Of a stretch of DNA of 37,791 nucleotides, positions 23,593 through 34,276 are shown piece after piece. The notes beneath the pieces were generated by a model. That model made no database searches, was not told the DNA's origin, and was given only the letters and a program-made list of their open reading frames with translations. A program made the translations under genes and the position numbers. Positions within the stretch are counted from its first letter, which is position 1; each line of letters begins with the position of its first letter. This DNA is from Paenalicyclobacillus cellulosilyticus (GTDB lineage Bacteria; Bacillota; Bacilli; Alicyclobacillales; Alicyclobacillaceae). The DNA lies in contig NZ_BMOY01000027.1 of the NCBI RefSeq assembly GCF_014647315.1, positions 1 to 37,791 of the forward strand, written 5' to 3'.

Positions 23593-23622
23593 ATTATAGT
23601 CGACGTGCCGGGCGGACGTCGA
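23593..23622 (-). promoter_or_regulatory. Probable sigma-A promoter of comEB
   Basis: Read on the minus strand, a perfect TATAAT (23598-23593) is preceded 18 bp upstream by TCGACG (23622-23617), 4 of 6 to the -35 consensus. It lies 67 bp before the comEB ATG, divergent from the spoIIE control region. Confidence 0.5.
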
Positions 23623-23694
23623 TGCGCCACGCTGGTCGGAGGTCGGGTCGTGCATGGCCTCGCGTCGAACCAGCGCGACACGGCCTGGGGGCGA

Positions 23695-23779
23695 TGTCGA
23701 AGCGGGAGCGTCGTGTCGGAATCTTTTATCGGATGGCTGTGACGGTTTGACAAACTTCTCGGACAGGCCCCCGTATAAT
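23695..23779 (+). promoter_or_regulatory. Spo0A-controlled spoIIE promoter with 21-bp spacer
   Basis: TTGACA (23747-23752) and TATAAT (23774-23779) are perfect sigma-A hexamers but 21 bp apart, too wide for unaided sigma-A polymerase. The same 21-22 bp spacing is known for the Spo0A-activated spoIIE and spoIIG promoters of B. subtilis. The -35 sits in TTTGACAAA (23746-23754), the reverse complement of the Spo0A box TTTGTCRAA. TGTCGAA (23695-23701), identical to the Spo0A core, and the near match TGTCGGA (23714-23720) lie upstream. Confidence 0.85.
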
Positions 23780-23810
23780 GGGCCTACCAGTTCGGGAAGG
23801 AGTGTGGATC

Positions 23811-26267
23811 ATGATGACAGTGCAAGCATGGGAAGATCCGGGCGTGACGTCCGCGTCTCAGGTACGGCGATGGTTGCGCCGGCACGCGGTGTGGCGCCGT
23901 GGCCTGCGCCCGGCGGTGTTCGCCGGCTTCGCGGTGTTGCTCGGCCATGCATCCATTGCGCACACCGTCTCTCCGTTTGCGCTCGCGTACTTCGTCGTGT
24001 TGCAGGAGGCGGCGGGAGACCGGCGCGGCTGGCCCGGGTATTTCGCCATCCTGGGCGCTTACTGGCAAGGCGGATGGGGCGCGGCGGCGCTCTTGGCTGT
24101 CGAGTTCTTCCTTTTCCAAATGGTTCGCTTGAGCGTGTTTCGCCGGCGGTCTCCCGACTTGCACTGGTTGCCGTTCTTGGCTGCCGGTGTGGATCTCGTC
24201 TGCCGCCTGGCGGCGGTCGGCAGCGTGTGGACACACTACGACCTGATCATGGCGGGCGTGAACGCGGCATTCGTCGTCATCGTGGCGTTCATCTTCATGC
24301 AGTGCACACCGCTGTGGGCAGGCAGGGCTGTACCGCCTTCGCTCCGCCAGGAACAGTTGATCAGCCTCACCATCTTCGCAGGGTCCGCCATCGCCGGGCT
24401 GGCCGGGGTGCGCATCCACGGCGTGTCGGTCACCGCAGTGTGCGTTGACGGACTCATCCTCCTGCTTGCAGCCGCAGGCGGCGTCGGGGTAGCAGCCGCC
24501 GCAGGCGTCGTCATCGGCGTGCTCGCGATGCTCAATCACGAGATCACGATGGCCGGGGTGGCGGTGCTGTGTTTCGCCGGCCTGCTTGCGGGGGTGTTGA
24601 AAGACGCCGGCCGCTTGTGGATGGGGTTGGCGTTCTGGCTCAGTTTCTGTCTCCTCACCGCAGGTAGCGGCGTCAGTGTGCCGGATTTGCAAACATCGGC
24701 GCTGGCGGCGGCCGCGGCGACCGTGTTGTTCTGGCTGTGCCCGCGCCGGTTGCGCACCGCCGTGGCCGGGTATGTGCCGGGAACCGCGGAGCACCGGCGT
24801 TCCGAACAGGAGCGCGTGCGCAGGGTGCGGTCGCTGTTGGCGGCGAAGGTGCATGACGTCAGCCGTGTGTTCGACGAACTCGCCGCCGCATTCGCGGACA
24901 CCGGGGAGACGCCGCTGACGTCGACCCAGCAGTTGTTGCAGAACATCGTGACCGGAGCTGCGCAGTCGGTGTGCAGCCGCTGTCCCCGCCGTCACCGTTG
25001 TTGGGACCAGGAGGCGTTGGCCACCTACCAAGCGCTTGTCCACACCGTGGAAAAGATTGAGGCCGCCCCGGACAGGCGCGCCAACCCAAGCCACGACCTG
25101 CGTGAACGCTGCATCCGCCTCGATCCCATGATGTCGGTGCTTCGCTACAATGTGGACGTGACCGCACGCGACGCGCGCTGGCTGGCCAAGCTGAAGGAAC
25201 AGCGGTCGCTCATCAGCGCCCAGCTCACCGGCGTCGCCGGCGTGATCCGGGAGTTGGCGGCCGAGATTGAGAAGGACAACGCCTCGGCCTCGGCCGGAGA
25301 AGAGCAGGTGCTCGCCGCGTTGGAGCAGTTGGGGCTGTTCGTCGATCACGTCCACATCGTCAGCCTCGATCCGGGTAAAGTGGAGGTGGAAGTCAGCCAA
25401 CCGTCCCCCGGCGCGTTTGAACATTCAGTGAAAGTGATTGCGCCGTTGCTCTCCGGCATCGTGGGTGAGCACATCACGGTCGCCAAGGTTTCGGGCGGGG
25501 ATGCCGGACCGTGCACCAGCGTGTTCACTTCGGCGCGGGTGTTCGATGTGGAAACCGCGGTGGCGACCGTCGCCCGCGACGGGCGCTTGGTGTCGGGGGA
25601 TTCTCATACGGCGGTGGACTTAGAGAACGGCCGCTTTGCGGTTGCCCTCAGCGACGGTATGGGCAACGGCGAGCGAGCGCGGCGGGAATCGAAGGCGGCC
25701 ATCGACTTGCTCCGGCGGCTGCTGCAAGCTGGGTTTGATGAAAAGCTCGCCGTGCGTACCGTCAACTCCACACTGCTGTTGCGATCGAAGGAAGAGATGT
25801 TCACCACCCTCGACATGGTGCTCATCGACCTGTTTTCCGCCAAAGCCGAGTTTTTGAAGGTGGGGTCCGCGCCCAGCTTCGTCAAACGCGGGGATGCGGT
25901 GCACACCATCACCGGCAGCAGCATCCCCATCGGGATCCTGCAAGACATCGACGTGCAAGCCATCGAAGAGCAACTGCAGGATGGCGACCTGCTCATCCTG
26001 ATGTCCGACGGGGTGTTTGATGCGCCCCAACAGCTCTACGACAAGGAGGAGTGGTTCACGCGCCAAATCCAGAAATTAGAGACGGACGATCCGCAGGCCG
26101 TCGCCGACACCTTGCTCGAATGTGCGGTCGAGATGGCGAACGGCCAGATCCAGGACGACATGACCATTGTGGTGGCGCGCGTCAAGCGGCACCAGCCTGA
26201 ATGGGCGGCCATCAAGCTGCCCGGCATCACCGGGCTGCGCCAACAGGAACGCCGGCGGGGTGCGTAG
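23811..26267 (+). CDS. spoIIE: Stage II sporulation protein E (PP2C-type phosphatase)
   Basis: 818 residues, about the usual 820-830. The first 320 or so residues hold roughly ten membrane helices. A central regulatory and FtsZ-interacting region follows. The C-terminal third is a PP2C-type phosphatase with metal-ligand Asp615 in LSDGMGNGERA, Asp733 in MSDGVFDA and Asp782/783 in QDDMTIVVARV. SpoIIE dephosphorylates SpoIIAA to free sigma-F in the forespore and acts at the polar septum with FtsZ. The ATG at 23811 (or the next codon) has GGAAGGAG 8 nt upstream. The C-terminus is slightly shorter than in Bacillus. Confidence 0.97.
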   Translation: MMTVQAWEDPGVTSASQVRRWLRRHAVWRRGLRPAVFAGFAVLLGHASIAHTVSPFALAYFVVLQEAAGDRRGWPGYFAILGAYWQGGWGAAALLAVEFFLFQMVRLSVFRRRSPDLHWLPFLAAGVDLVCRLAAVGSVWTHYDLIMAGVNAAFVVIVAFIFMQCTPLWAGRAVPPSLRQEQLISLTIFAGSAIAGLAGVRIHGVSVTAVCVDGLILLLAAAGGVGVAAAAGVVIGVLAMLNHEITMAGVAVLCFAGLLAGVLKDAGRLWMGLAFWLSFCLLTAGSGVSVPDLQTSALAAAAATVLFWLCPRRLRTAVAGYVPGTAEHRRSEQERVRRVRSLLAAKVHDVSRVFDELAAAFADTGETPLTSTQQLLQNIVTGAAQSVCSRCPRRHRCWDQEALATYQALVHTVEKIEAAPDRRANPSHDLRERCIRLDPMMSVLRYNVDVTARDARWLAKLKEQRSLISAQLTGVAGVIRELAAEIEKDNASASAGEEQVLAALEQLGLFVDHVHIVSLDPGKVEVEVSQPSPGAFEHSVKVIAPLLSGIVGEHITVAKVSGGDAGPCTSVFTSARVFDVETAVATVARDGRLVSGDSHTAVDLENGRFAVALSDGMGNGERARRESKAAIDLLRRLLQAGFDEKLAVRTVNSTLLLRSKEEMFTTLDMVLIDLFSAKAEFLKVGSAPSFVKRGDAVHTITGSSIPIGILQDIDVQAIEEQLQDGDLLILMSDGVFDAPQQLYDKEEWFTRQIQKLETDDPQAVADTLLECAVEMANGQIQDDMTIVVARVKRHQPEWAAIKLPGITGLRQQERRRGA

Positions 26268-26368
26268 GCTCCTGTCAAAGCGCCGTTTGCCTGCGCCGGC
26301 GACGCGGCAGCAGGGCGAAGGTTGCCGCAGCCGAGCCGCATGCAGTCGTCCGGAGGGTGCGCCGGGCG

Positions 26369-26398
26369 GAATGTTTGGCGGGAAACTCGTCCATACTG
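26369..26398 (+). promoter_or_regulatory. Probable forespore (sigma-F/G) promoter of yabS-yabT
   Basis: GAATG (26369-26373) matches GHATR and CATACTG (26392-26398) matches CATNHTA at 6 of 7 positions, with an 18-bp spacer. The same -10 reads GTCCATACTG, one mismatch from the sigma-F pattern GGNNANAHTR. B. subtilis yabT is forespore expressed, in agreement. Confidence 0.5.
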
Positions 26399-26429
26399 TC
26401 TAGCAAGAGACAAGCTGGAGGTGGAAGAG

Positions 26430-27188
26430 TTGACAGCCAAGCAAGGTGTGATCCGCCAGGTGCTGGTCATCACGGACGGGTGTTCCAACGTCGGTGAAGA
26501 CCCGGTGGCGTGCGCGGAGCGCGCCCGGCGCGCCGGCGTGATCGTAAACGTCATCGGGGTTGTGGATCAAGGAGAGATTGGGCGCCAAGGGCAGATGGAG
26601 GCGATGTCCATCGCCGACGCGGGCGGCGGCATGTGCCGCATTGTCCGGCCGAGCGAGTTGTCGGCGACGGCGCAGATGGTGACGCACCAAACGATGCAGA
26701 TGACGTTGCAGCAGGTGGTCCATCAGCAGTTGCTGCAGGTGGTGGGCAAACCGGCGGAAGACCTCACCCCCGCGGAGCGGGCGCGCGTCATGCAGGTGGT
26801 CGATCGGCTCGAGGAAGAGGTGGGCTTGGAAATGGTCGTCGCCATCGACGTCAGCGCCAGCATGAAGGACAAGATGCCGACCGTGCGGGAGGCCATTCGC
26901 GATCTCGCCTTATCCTTGCAGGTTCGGCAAGGCCCGTTCGAAGTGGCCGTGATCGCATTTCCCGGAGATTTCCCGGGGAATGAAGAATCACCCGCAGCCG
27001 TACGTGTGGTGCAGCCGTTCCAACCGCAGTTGGACGCGGACGCGTTGGCGCGGGTGCTGGTCGCCCGCGGCGGGACGCCCACCGGCCCAGCTATCCTGCG
27101 CGCGCTGGAGTTGTTTTCCACCAAACAAGCCGAGCCGGGCTTCGCTGACCTGCCCGAACGACGGTGGACTGGGGAGACGGGGACGTAA
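26430..27188 (+). CDS. yabS: VWA-domain protein YabS
   Basis: 252 residues. An N-terminal Rossmann-like half has VIRQVLVITDGCSNVGEDP and VIVNVIGVVDQGEIGRQ. A second half has the MIDAS-type motif D-V-S-A-S in EMVVAIDVSASMKDKMPTV and ends with RGGTPTGPAILRALE. This closely parallels B. subtilis YabS. VWA domains bind protein partners through a metal ion; the partner here is unknown. The TTG at 26430 has GGAGGTGG (26417-26424) 5 nt upstream. Its stop directly precedes the ATG of the kinase yabT, so the two are likely coupled and act in the same forespore process. Confidence 0.92.
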   Translation: MTAKQGVIRQVLVITDGCSNVGEDPVACAERARRAGVIVNVIGVVDQGEIGRQGQMEAMSIADAGGGMCRIVRPSELSATAQMVTHQTMQMTLQQVVHQQLLQVVGKPAEDLTPAERARVMQVVDRLEEEVGLEMVVAIDVSASMKDKMPTVREAIRDLALSLQVRQGPFEVAVIAFPGDFPGNEESPAAVRVVQPFQPQLDADALARVLVARGGTPTGPAILRALELFSTKQAEPGFADLPERRWTGETGT

Positions 27189-28172
27189 ATGCCTGCAGCA
27201 GGCAGGTTCCAACCCGGTGTATGGGTGACGGGCCGTTGGACGGGCGAGCGCTTTTGGGTCGAGCGGCTGCTCGGCGCGGGTGCCAACGGCGAGGTATACT
27301 TGGTCCGCACGCGCCGGGGCAGGGCGGCGATGAAGGTATCCAGTCTGGCGGGGGACATCGCCCTCGAGTGGAGTGTGATGGAGGCGCTGCGCGGCGGTTC
27401 ATACTTCCCGGAACCGATGCTGATTGACGACGTAGAGGGCGCAGCCCTCTACTTTTATGTCATGGAGTGGATCCCGGGACGTCCCTTGCCCGCGCGCCTT
27501 ACGCCGGCGGATGCCGGTCGGATGGTGAAACTGGTCGCGCATGTTGCGGCGGGGCTCGGCCTTCTGCATCAGCGGGGGTACGCCTTCTGTGATCTCAAGC
27601 CGGAGAACGTGCTGTGGTGCGATGGGTTCACGCCGCCCTTGCGCTTTGTCGACGTCGGCGGCGTCACGCCGTTCGGGAGATCTGTGCGCCAGTTCACGCC
27701 CGCGGTCGATCGCGCGTTTTGGGATCTGGGCACGCGCGAGAGCGATCCGGCGTACGACCTGTGCGCCCTCGCACTGTGGTGCGTCACCGCGTGGGTGCCG
27801 CCCAATCTGGCCGCGCTCGCCAGCCAGCCGCCCGCTGTCCGCCGGGCGTGGCTGGATCGCGCGTTGAGGAACTTTCCCATGCCGGAGCGGGCGGCGGTGC
27901 TGCGCGACGTCTTCGCCGGCCGGCTGCAGACGAGCGCCGCGTTTCTGCAGGCGTGGCAACACCCGCCGCTGCGTCCGTCCCGGATGCTCGGCCACGCGGG
28001 TCATCCGCGCCACGCCGGCGTGTCGGGCGGGACCTCTGCCTCTGCCGGCCTGAGGTTGCCGCCGGCCGGCAAGCGCCGGCACGATTGGACGGACCGCGTG
28101 ATGTGGGGTGCGGTGGCCAGCCTCGCGGGCGTGGCCGCGTGGGCATGGGGGACATGGCTGCACTGGTTTTAG
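27189..28172 (+). CDS. yabT: Membrane-anchored Hanks-type serine/threonine kinase YabT
   Basis: 327 residues. The kinase fold is visible: Gly loop LGAGANGEV (28-36), Lys49 in AAMKV, and the catalytic loop CDLKPEN with Asp135, Lys137 and Asn140. The metal-binding Asp155 lies in VDVGG, replacing the usual DFG, and the HRD motif is FCD, as I recall for YabT. One membrane helix lies at about 304-325 near the C-terminus. In B. subtilis, YabT is a DNA-activated forespore kinase that phosphorylates RecA and other proteins during spore development. The start immediately follows the yabS stop. Residues 255-295 are a Gly/Pro/Arg-rich linker. Confidence 0.92.
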   Translation: MPAAGRFQPGVWVTGRWTGERFWVERLLGAGANGEVYLVRTRRGRAAMKVSSLAGDIALEWSVMEALRGGSYFPEPMLIDDVEGAALYFYVMEWIPGRPLPARLTPADAGRMVKLVAHVAAGLGLLHQRGYAFCDLKPENVLWCDGFTPPLRFVDVGGVTPFGRSVRQFTPAVDRAFWDLGTRESDPAYDLCALALWCVTAWVPPNLAALASQPPAVRRAWLDRALRNFPMPERAAVLRDVFAGRLQTSAAFLQAWQHPPLRPSRMLGHAGHPRHAGVSGGTSASAGLRLPPAGKRRHDWTDRVMWGAVASLAGVAAWAWGTWLHWF

Positions 28173-28299
28173 GTGCGGAGACGCTCGGATGAACGGGCCG
28201 TGCAAGCGGGGGCTGGTGCGAAGCTTCCGCCGGGCGAAGAACGAGATTCCGCGTTACAATGATGGGTGGGCAAACGGCGCTTGGCTTGGGGGTGGGACG

Positions 28300-29742
28300 A
28301 TGGGTGCGGGCAACCGCGATGCGGACGCCGTCCATCGTGTCCGCACGGCAGTCGCCTCGGCGCTCGCCGCTCACCTTGCGCCGGACGATCCGGTCGTGGT
28401 TGCGGTGTCGGGCGGGCTTGACTCGATGGTGTTGCTGCACGCGGTCGCCGCATGGGCCCGCGCAGACGGCGGAACGGGACGGCGTGTACACGCTGTGCAC
28501 GTCCACCATGGTTTGCGCCCGAACGCCGACGCGGACCGGGATCACGTCCTCGCCACCTGTCAAGCGTGGGAGATTGACGCCAAATGGTACGCGGTTTCGC
28601 TCGCCGCGGTGCCGCCGGGCGAGCGGCGAGGGGTGGAGGCGGACGCCCGTCGCTTGCGTTACCGGGTGCTCGCTTCTGCCGCCCATGCGTTGGGCGCCCG
28701 GTGCGTCCTGCTCGCCCACCACGGGGATGACCAAGTGGAAACCGTCATCTGGCGTTTGCTGCGCGGCACGTCCTTGACGGGGTTGGCGGGCATGCGTCCT
28801 GCGGCCGAACGTGACGGATTGACGTGGCTGAGGCCGCTGTTGGCGCTGCCCAAGGCGGACCTGTCCGCCTATGCCCGTGTATGCGGGGTACCGTACCGCG
28901 AAGATGAAACCAACCGCGACACCCGGTTCACGCGCAACTACATCCGGCGGGAGGTGGTGCCGCGGCTCACCCGCATTCAGCCCCAGCTCGTCCATGCGGT
29001 GGGCCGGCTCGCCGCCATCCTGCAGGAGGAAGACGCATGGCTGGACGAGCAAGCTGCGGCATGGGTGGATCAGCACGCCGAGTGGCACGGCGGCGGGTGC
29101 CGGGTGTCCGCCCGGTCCCTCGCGCATCTTCCTCGTCCTTTACAACGGCGCGTGATTAAAATAATATTGACTTGTTTAGCTTCCGAGGAATTCACCTTCT
29201 CCCATATTGAATCCGTCCTCCATCTGGCATCGTCTTCCCAACCGTCTGGGCAATCGCACCTCGTAGGCGGGCTGCGCGCCTGGCGGGAATATGACAGCCT
29301 GTGTCTCGGCCAGGCTTCCGCCATGGAAGAATTACGCTTCCGTTCCGGCGGGGTTGCGCCGGTCGCCTGGACTTTGGTTGAGGACGCCCAGCTCGCCTGG
29401 CCTCCCGGCGCGCCCGCTTGGCAGTTTGTCTGCCGGGCTTGGCAACCGGAGGAGGGCGTCAAGGCGGACAGTGTCTGGCAGTTGCGGCTGCCGCCGGTCG
29501 AACGGGTGGACATCCGTACCTTCCGGCCGGGGGATCGCTTGGTTCTGCCAACCGGGCGCGGCCGCAAGAAGCTGCAGGACGTGTTCACCGACGCCAAGGT
29601 ACCGCGCTGGCTGCGGGGGGCGTGGCCGCTGGTCTGCGTGGGTGAGGATGTCGTCTGGGTTCCCGGCGTGATCCGCGCCGGCGTGTGGTTGCTCGACCCG
29701 GGACACAGGCACGGATGGGTCATTGGCGCAGCCAGGGTGTAA
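28300..29742 (+). CDS. tilS: tRNA(Ile)-lysidine synthetase
   Basis: 480 residues. The PP-loop [13 protein letters not shown] lies at about 35-47, followed by [44 protein letters not shown], and [11 protein letters not shown]. The C-terminal tRNA-binding domain has [13 protein letters not shown] and [12 protein letters not shown]. It makes lysidine at the wobble base of tRNA-Ile2, an essential step for reading AUA. The ATG at 28300 follows GGGGGTGGG by a few nt. A -10-like TACAAT at 28255-28260 lacks a -35. An unusually AT-rich patch within the gene (29150-29215) may hold a promoter for the downstream genes. Confidence 0.95.
   Translation: MGAGNRDADAVHRVRTAVASALAAHLAPDDPVVVAVSGGLDSMVLLHAVAAWARADGGTGRRVHAVHVHHGLRPNADADRDHVLATCQAWEIDAKWYAVSLAAVPPGERRGVEADARRLRYRVLASAAHALGARCVLLAHHGDDQVETVIWRLLRGTSLTGLAGMRPAAERDGLTWLRPLLALPKADLSAYARVCGVPYREDETNRDTRFTRNYIRREVVPRLTRIQPQLVHAVGRLAAILQEEDAWLDEQAAAWVDQHAEWHGGGCRVSARSLAHLPRPLQRRVIKIILTCLASEEFTFSHIESVLHLASSSQPSGQSHLVGGLRAWREYDSLCLGQASAMEELRFRSGGVAPVAWTLVEDAQLAWPPGAPAWQFVCRAWQPEEGVKADSVWQLRLPPVERVDIRTFRPGDRLVLPTGRGRKKLQDVFTDAKVPRWLRGAWPLVCVGEDVVWVPGVIRAGVWLLDPGHRHGWVIGAARV
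29139..29167 (+). promoter_or_regulatory. Possible internal sigma-A promoter within tilS
   Basis: TTTACA (29139-29144) and TAATAT (29162-29167) are separated by 17 bp, inside an AT-rich patch of an otherwise high-GC gene. It could drive hpt and ftsH. The patch may instead reflect only amino-acid demand (VIKIILTCL). Confidence 0.35.
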
Positions 29743-29807
29743 ACCCGGGCGGGTGTTGTTTTGGATGGCTTCGGCGGAAGCCGGGCAGTTTCGACGGGGA
29801 GGATAAC

Positions 29808-30350
29808 ATGCATCCAGACCTCGAGCGCGTATTGTTTACGGAAGAGCAGATCCTCGCGCGGGTGCGCGAGTTGGGCGCGCAGCTGTCGCGCGATTTTGCC
29901 GGGCGCAACCCCTTGTTCGTCTGCATCCTCAAGGGCGCTGTCCTGTTCATGGCCGATTTGGTCAAGCGGATCGACATCCCGATGGAGATGGACTTCATGG
30001 CCACCTCCAGTTACGGTGAATCTTCCAAATCATCCGGGGTGGTGCGCATCCTCAAGGATCTTGACCGGGGTGTCGAGGGGCGGGACGTCATCCTGGTCGA
30101 AGACATCGTGGACTCAGGGTTGACGTTGGCGCACCTGCGGGACCTCCTCTACCATCGGCGGGCGCAATCGGTCACCATCGTCGCGTTGTTCGACAAGCCG
30201 GAGGGCAGGGCCGTCGACATTCAGCCGGATTACGTGGGGTTTCAAGTGCCCAACGAGTTCATCGTGGGCTATGGTTTGGATTTTGCAGAACGGTATCGGA
30301 ATCTGCCTTACGTGGGTGTGCTCAAGCGGGAGGTCTACGCGCGGTCGTGA
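29808..30350 (+). CDS. hpt: Hypoxanthine-guanine phosphoribosyltransferase
   Basis: 180 residues, the standard length. It has [38 protein letters not shown], the PRPP-binding loop [14 protein letters not shown] from residue 94, and [22 protein letters not shown] in two parts. It salvages hypoxanthine and guanine using the PRPP made by Prs. The ATG at 29808 has GGGGAGG 5 nt upstream. It lies between tilS and ftsH as in B. subtilis, where TilS and Hpt also act together on ftsH expression. Confidence 0.96.
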   Translation: MHPDLERVLFTEEQILARVRELGAQLSRDFAGRNPLFVCILKGAVLFMADLVKRIDIPMEMDFMATSSYGESSKSSGVVRILKDLDRGVEGRDVILVEDIVDSGLTLAHLRDLLYHRRAQSVTIVALFDKPEGRAVDIQPDYVGFQVPNEFIVGYGLDFAERYRNLPYVGVLKREVYARS

Positions 30351-30359
30351 CGGGCTGTA

Positions 30360-30368
30360 TGGTACAAT
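30360..30368 (+). promoter_or_regulatory. Probable extended -10 promoter of ftsH
   Basis: TGG precedes TACAAT (30363-30368), an extended -10 arrangement (TGN plus hexamer). No good -35 is present. It sits 30 bp before the ftsH ATG. Confidence 0.5.
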
Positions 30369-30398
30369 ATTTCCGCCACGACCGAGAGGAGGTAAGGC

Positions 30399-32378
<1,980 letters not shown>

Positions 32379-32492
32379 CGGCTTCCGCGGCGAGACGGCC
32401 GCGGCCAGAGGTGTGATGAAGCGGATGGCGCGGCACCGCGAGGTGGCCGCGCCACGTGCAAGGTCGATTCGGCCACGGCGGGGGTGGATGGC

Positions 32493-33380
32493 GTGGCGCA
32501 TACGGGCGATCACGCGGTGCGCGCGATGGCTTGGGATGGTTGTGCGCGCGCGTTTGCGTGCGTGACGACCGGTCTGGTGGGCGAGTTGCAGCGCCGGCAC
32601 GACACGTGGCCGGTCGCCACCGCTGCGCTCGGCCGGACAGCGTCGGTGGCGGCCATGATGGGCATGATGCTGAAGGGCGACGAGCGCCTGACCGTTCAAA
32701 TCAAAGGCGACGGGCCGCTGCGCGGCATTCTCGTCGATGCCGACGCCCAGGGGCATGTGCGGGGCTATGTTGAAGAGCCGCACGTCCACCTGCCCAACAA
32801 CCACTTGGGTAAGCTCGATGTCGGCGGCGCCGTGGGGCGCGGTTGGCTGAGCGTGACGCGCGACATGGGGCTCAAAGACGTCTACCGCGGTACGGTGGCG
32901 CTGCAGACGGGCGAGATCGGCGATGATTTTACCTATTACTTTGCCAAGTCGGAGCAAACGCCGTCGGTGGTCGCGGCGGGTGTCCTCGTCGATGTGGATC
33001 ACACGGTGCTCGCGGCAGGCGGGTTGATTTTACAGTTGCTCCCCGGTCATGACGAATCGCACGTGTCGGCGGTGGAGGAGCGCCTTGCCCAGTTGCAAAG
33101 CGTCACGGACCTGTTGCGCGCTGGCGCGGATGCGTACGACTTGGTGCGAACGCTCTTGCCCGACGCGCAGTTCTTGGAAGAGCGGCCGCTCTCCTTTCGT
33201 TGCCGCTGCAGCAGAGAACGCTTGGCCAAGGTGTTGCGCGGGCTGGGCCCGGATGAGCTGCAGGATATGATCCGCCGCGATGGCGGAGCGGAAGTGGTTT
33301 GTCACTTCTGCGGCACGTCGTATCACTTCAACGCGGATGAGCTGGCGGAGCTGTCTCGATCCGAGGAGGGACAAGCATGA
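32493..33380 (+). CDS. hslO: Redox-regulated chaperone Hsp33
   Basis: About 295 residues, with the family core RRHDTWPVATAALGRT, GDERLTVQIKGDGPLRGIL, GEIGDDFTYYFAKSEQTPSVV and the C-terminal zinc cysteines C-R-C and C-H-F-C. Hsp33 is switched on by oxidation of these cysteines and holds unfolded proteins. I prefer the GTG at 32493, 5 nt after GGGGGTGG; the in-frame GTG at 32484 would overlap that sequence. In B. subtilis coaX lies between ftsH and hslO; here the 114-bp gap holds no gene. The stop overlaps the folP start by ATGA. Confidence 0.94.
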   Translation: MAHTGDHAVRAMAWDGCARAFACVTTGLVGELQRRHDTWPVATAALGRTASVAAMMGMMLKGDERLTVQIKGDGPLRGILVDADAQGHVRGYVEEPHVHLPNNHLGKLDVGGAVGRGWLSVTRDMGLKDVYRGTVALQTGEIGDDFTYYFAKSEQTPSVVAAGVLVDVDHTVLAAGGLILQLLPGHDESHVSAVEERLAQLQSVTDLLRAGADAYDLVRTLLPDAQFLEERPLSFRCRCSRERLAKVLRGLGPDELQDMIRRDGGAEVVCHFCGTSYHFNADELAELSRSEEGQA

Positions 33381-34276
33381 CGGGGACGGCAGCCACAGGC
33401 GCAGCAAGGGCGGCAGGACAAGATGCGTTCCGTAGCGATACACCACGTTCCGATACGGCGACCAGCGCCCGGTGCGACATCTTGACGGCGCGCCCAAGGC
33501 GCACTTTGGTGATGGGCATCGTCAACGTGACCCCTGATTCCTTTTCGGACGGCGGGAAGTACGAGCGTCCGGAGGACGCCATTCGTCACGCGTACGAGCT
33601 CATCGAACAGGGAGCCGATATCCTGGATATCGGTGCGGAGAGCACGCGTCCCGGCCACACCCCGGTCCCGGCGGAAGAAGAGTGGGCGCGGCTGGCTCCG
33701 GTGTTGCGGGAGTTGTGCCGCAACAGTCCGGTGCCCATTTCCGTCGACACCTATAAAGCGGTCACGGCGGCCCGGGCGCTTGAGCTCGGTGTGGCGATGA
33801 TCAACGACGTCTGGGGCGGCTTGGCCGATCCCATGATGCTCTCCATCGTCGCCGAAGCGGGCTGTCACTACCTGTGGATGCACAATCGGCGAGAGGTCAT
33901 TGCGCGCGAAACGTTTACGACGGTGATGGCGGAGACGCAAGCAGGCATTGCCCGCTGCTTGCAAGCCGGGATCGCACCGGAACGGCTGTGGATTGATCCG
34001 GGTATCGGCTTTGGCAAGACGATGCCGGGGAACTTGGTGTTGTTGCGCCGGCTGCGCGAGTATTGTGCGCTGGGTTACCCGGTGGTGCTCGGTGTCAGCC
34101 GCAAACGCGTCATCGGCTATGTGCTCAACCTCCCGGTCCACGAGCGGGAGGAAGGATCGCTGGCGGCGGCCGCGTGGGGTGTCGAAGCAGGGGTGGCCGC
34201 CGTTCGCGTCCACGACGTCCGGGCGACGGTAAGGGTGTGCCGAATGGTGGAGGCTATCCGCGACGCGCATGAGTGA
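33377..34276 (+). CDS. folP: Dihydropteroate synthase
   Basis: 299 residues. It has MGIVNVTPDSFSDGG near residue 46, DILDIGAESTRPG, SVDTYKAVTAARALELG, DPGIGFGKT and LGVSRKRVIG. It joins p-aminobenzoate to the pterin pyrophosphate in folate synthesis and is the target of sulfonamides. The ATG overlaps the hslO stop and has GAGGAGGGA upstream. The first 40 or so residues before the barrel are longer than usual and low in complexity. No cysK or pab genes precede it, unlike in B. subtilis. Confidence 0.95.
   Translation: MTGTAATGAARAAGQDAFRSDTPRSDTATSARCDILTARPRRTLVMGIVNVTPDSFSDGGKYERPEDAIRHAYELIEQGADILDIGAESTRPGHTPVPAEEEWARLAPVLRELCRNSPVPISVDTYKAVTAARALELGVAMINDVWGGLADPMMLSIVAEAGCHYLWMHNRREVIARETFTTVMAETQAGIARCLQAGIAPERLWIDPGIGFGKTMPGNLVLLRRLREYCALGYPVVLGVSRKRVIGYVLNLPVHEREEGSLAAAAWGVEAGVAAVRVHDVRATVRVCRMVEAIRDAHE

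Noticed and set aside
22633..23810. tRNA genes between yabR and spoIIE, as in B. subtilis
   Set aside because: No TTCRA-type T-arm with matching acceptor ends was found in this stretch; it holds cmpA, comEB and the spoIIE control region.
28255..28260. TACAAT promoter before tilS
   Set aside because: No -35 or extended -10 accompanies the hexamer.
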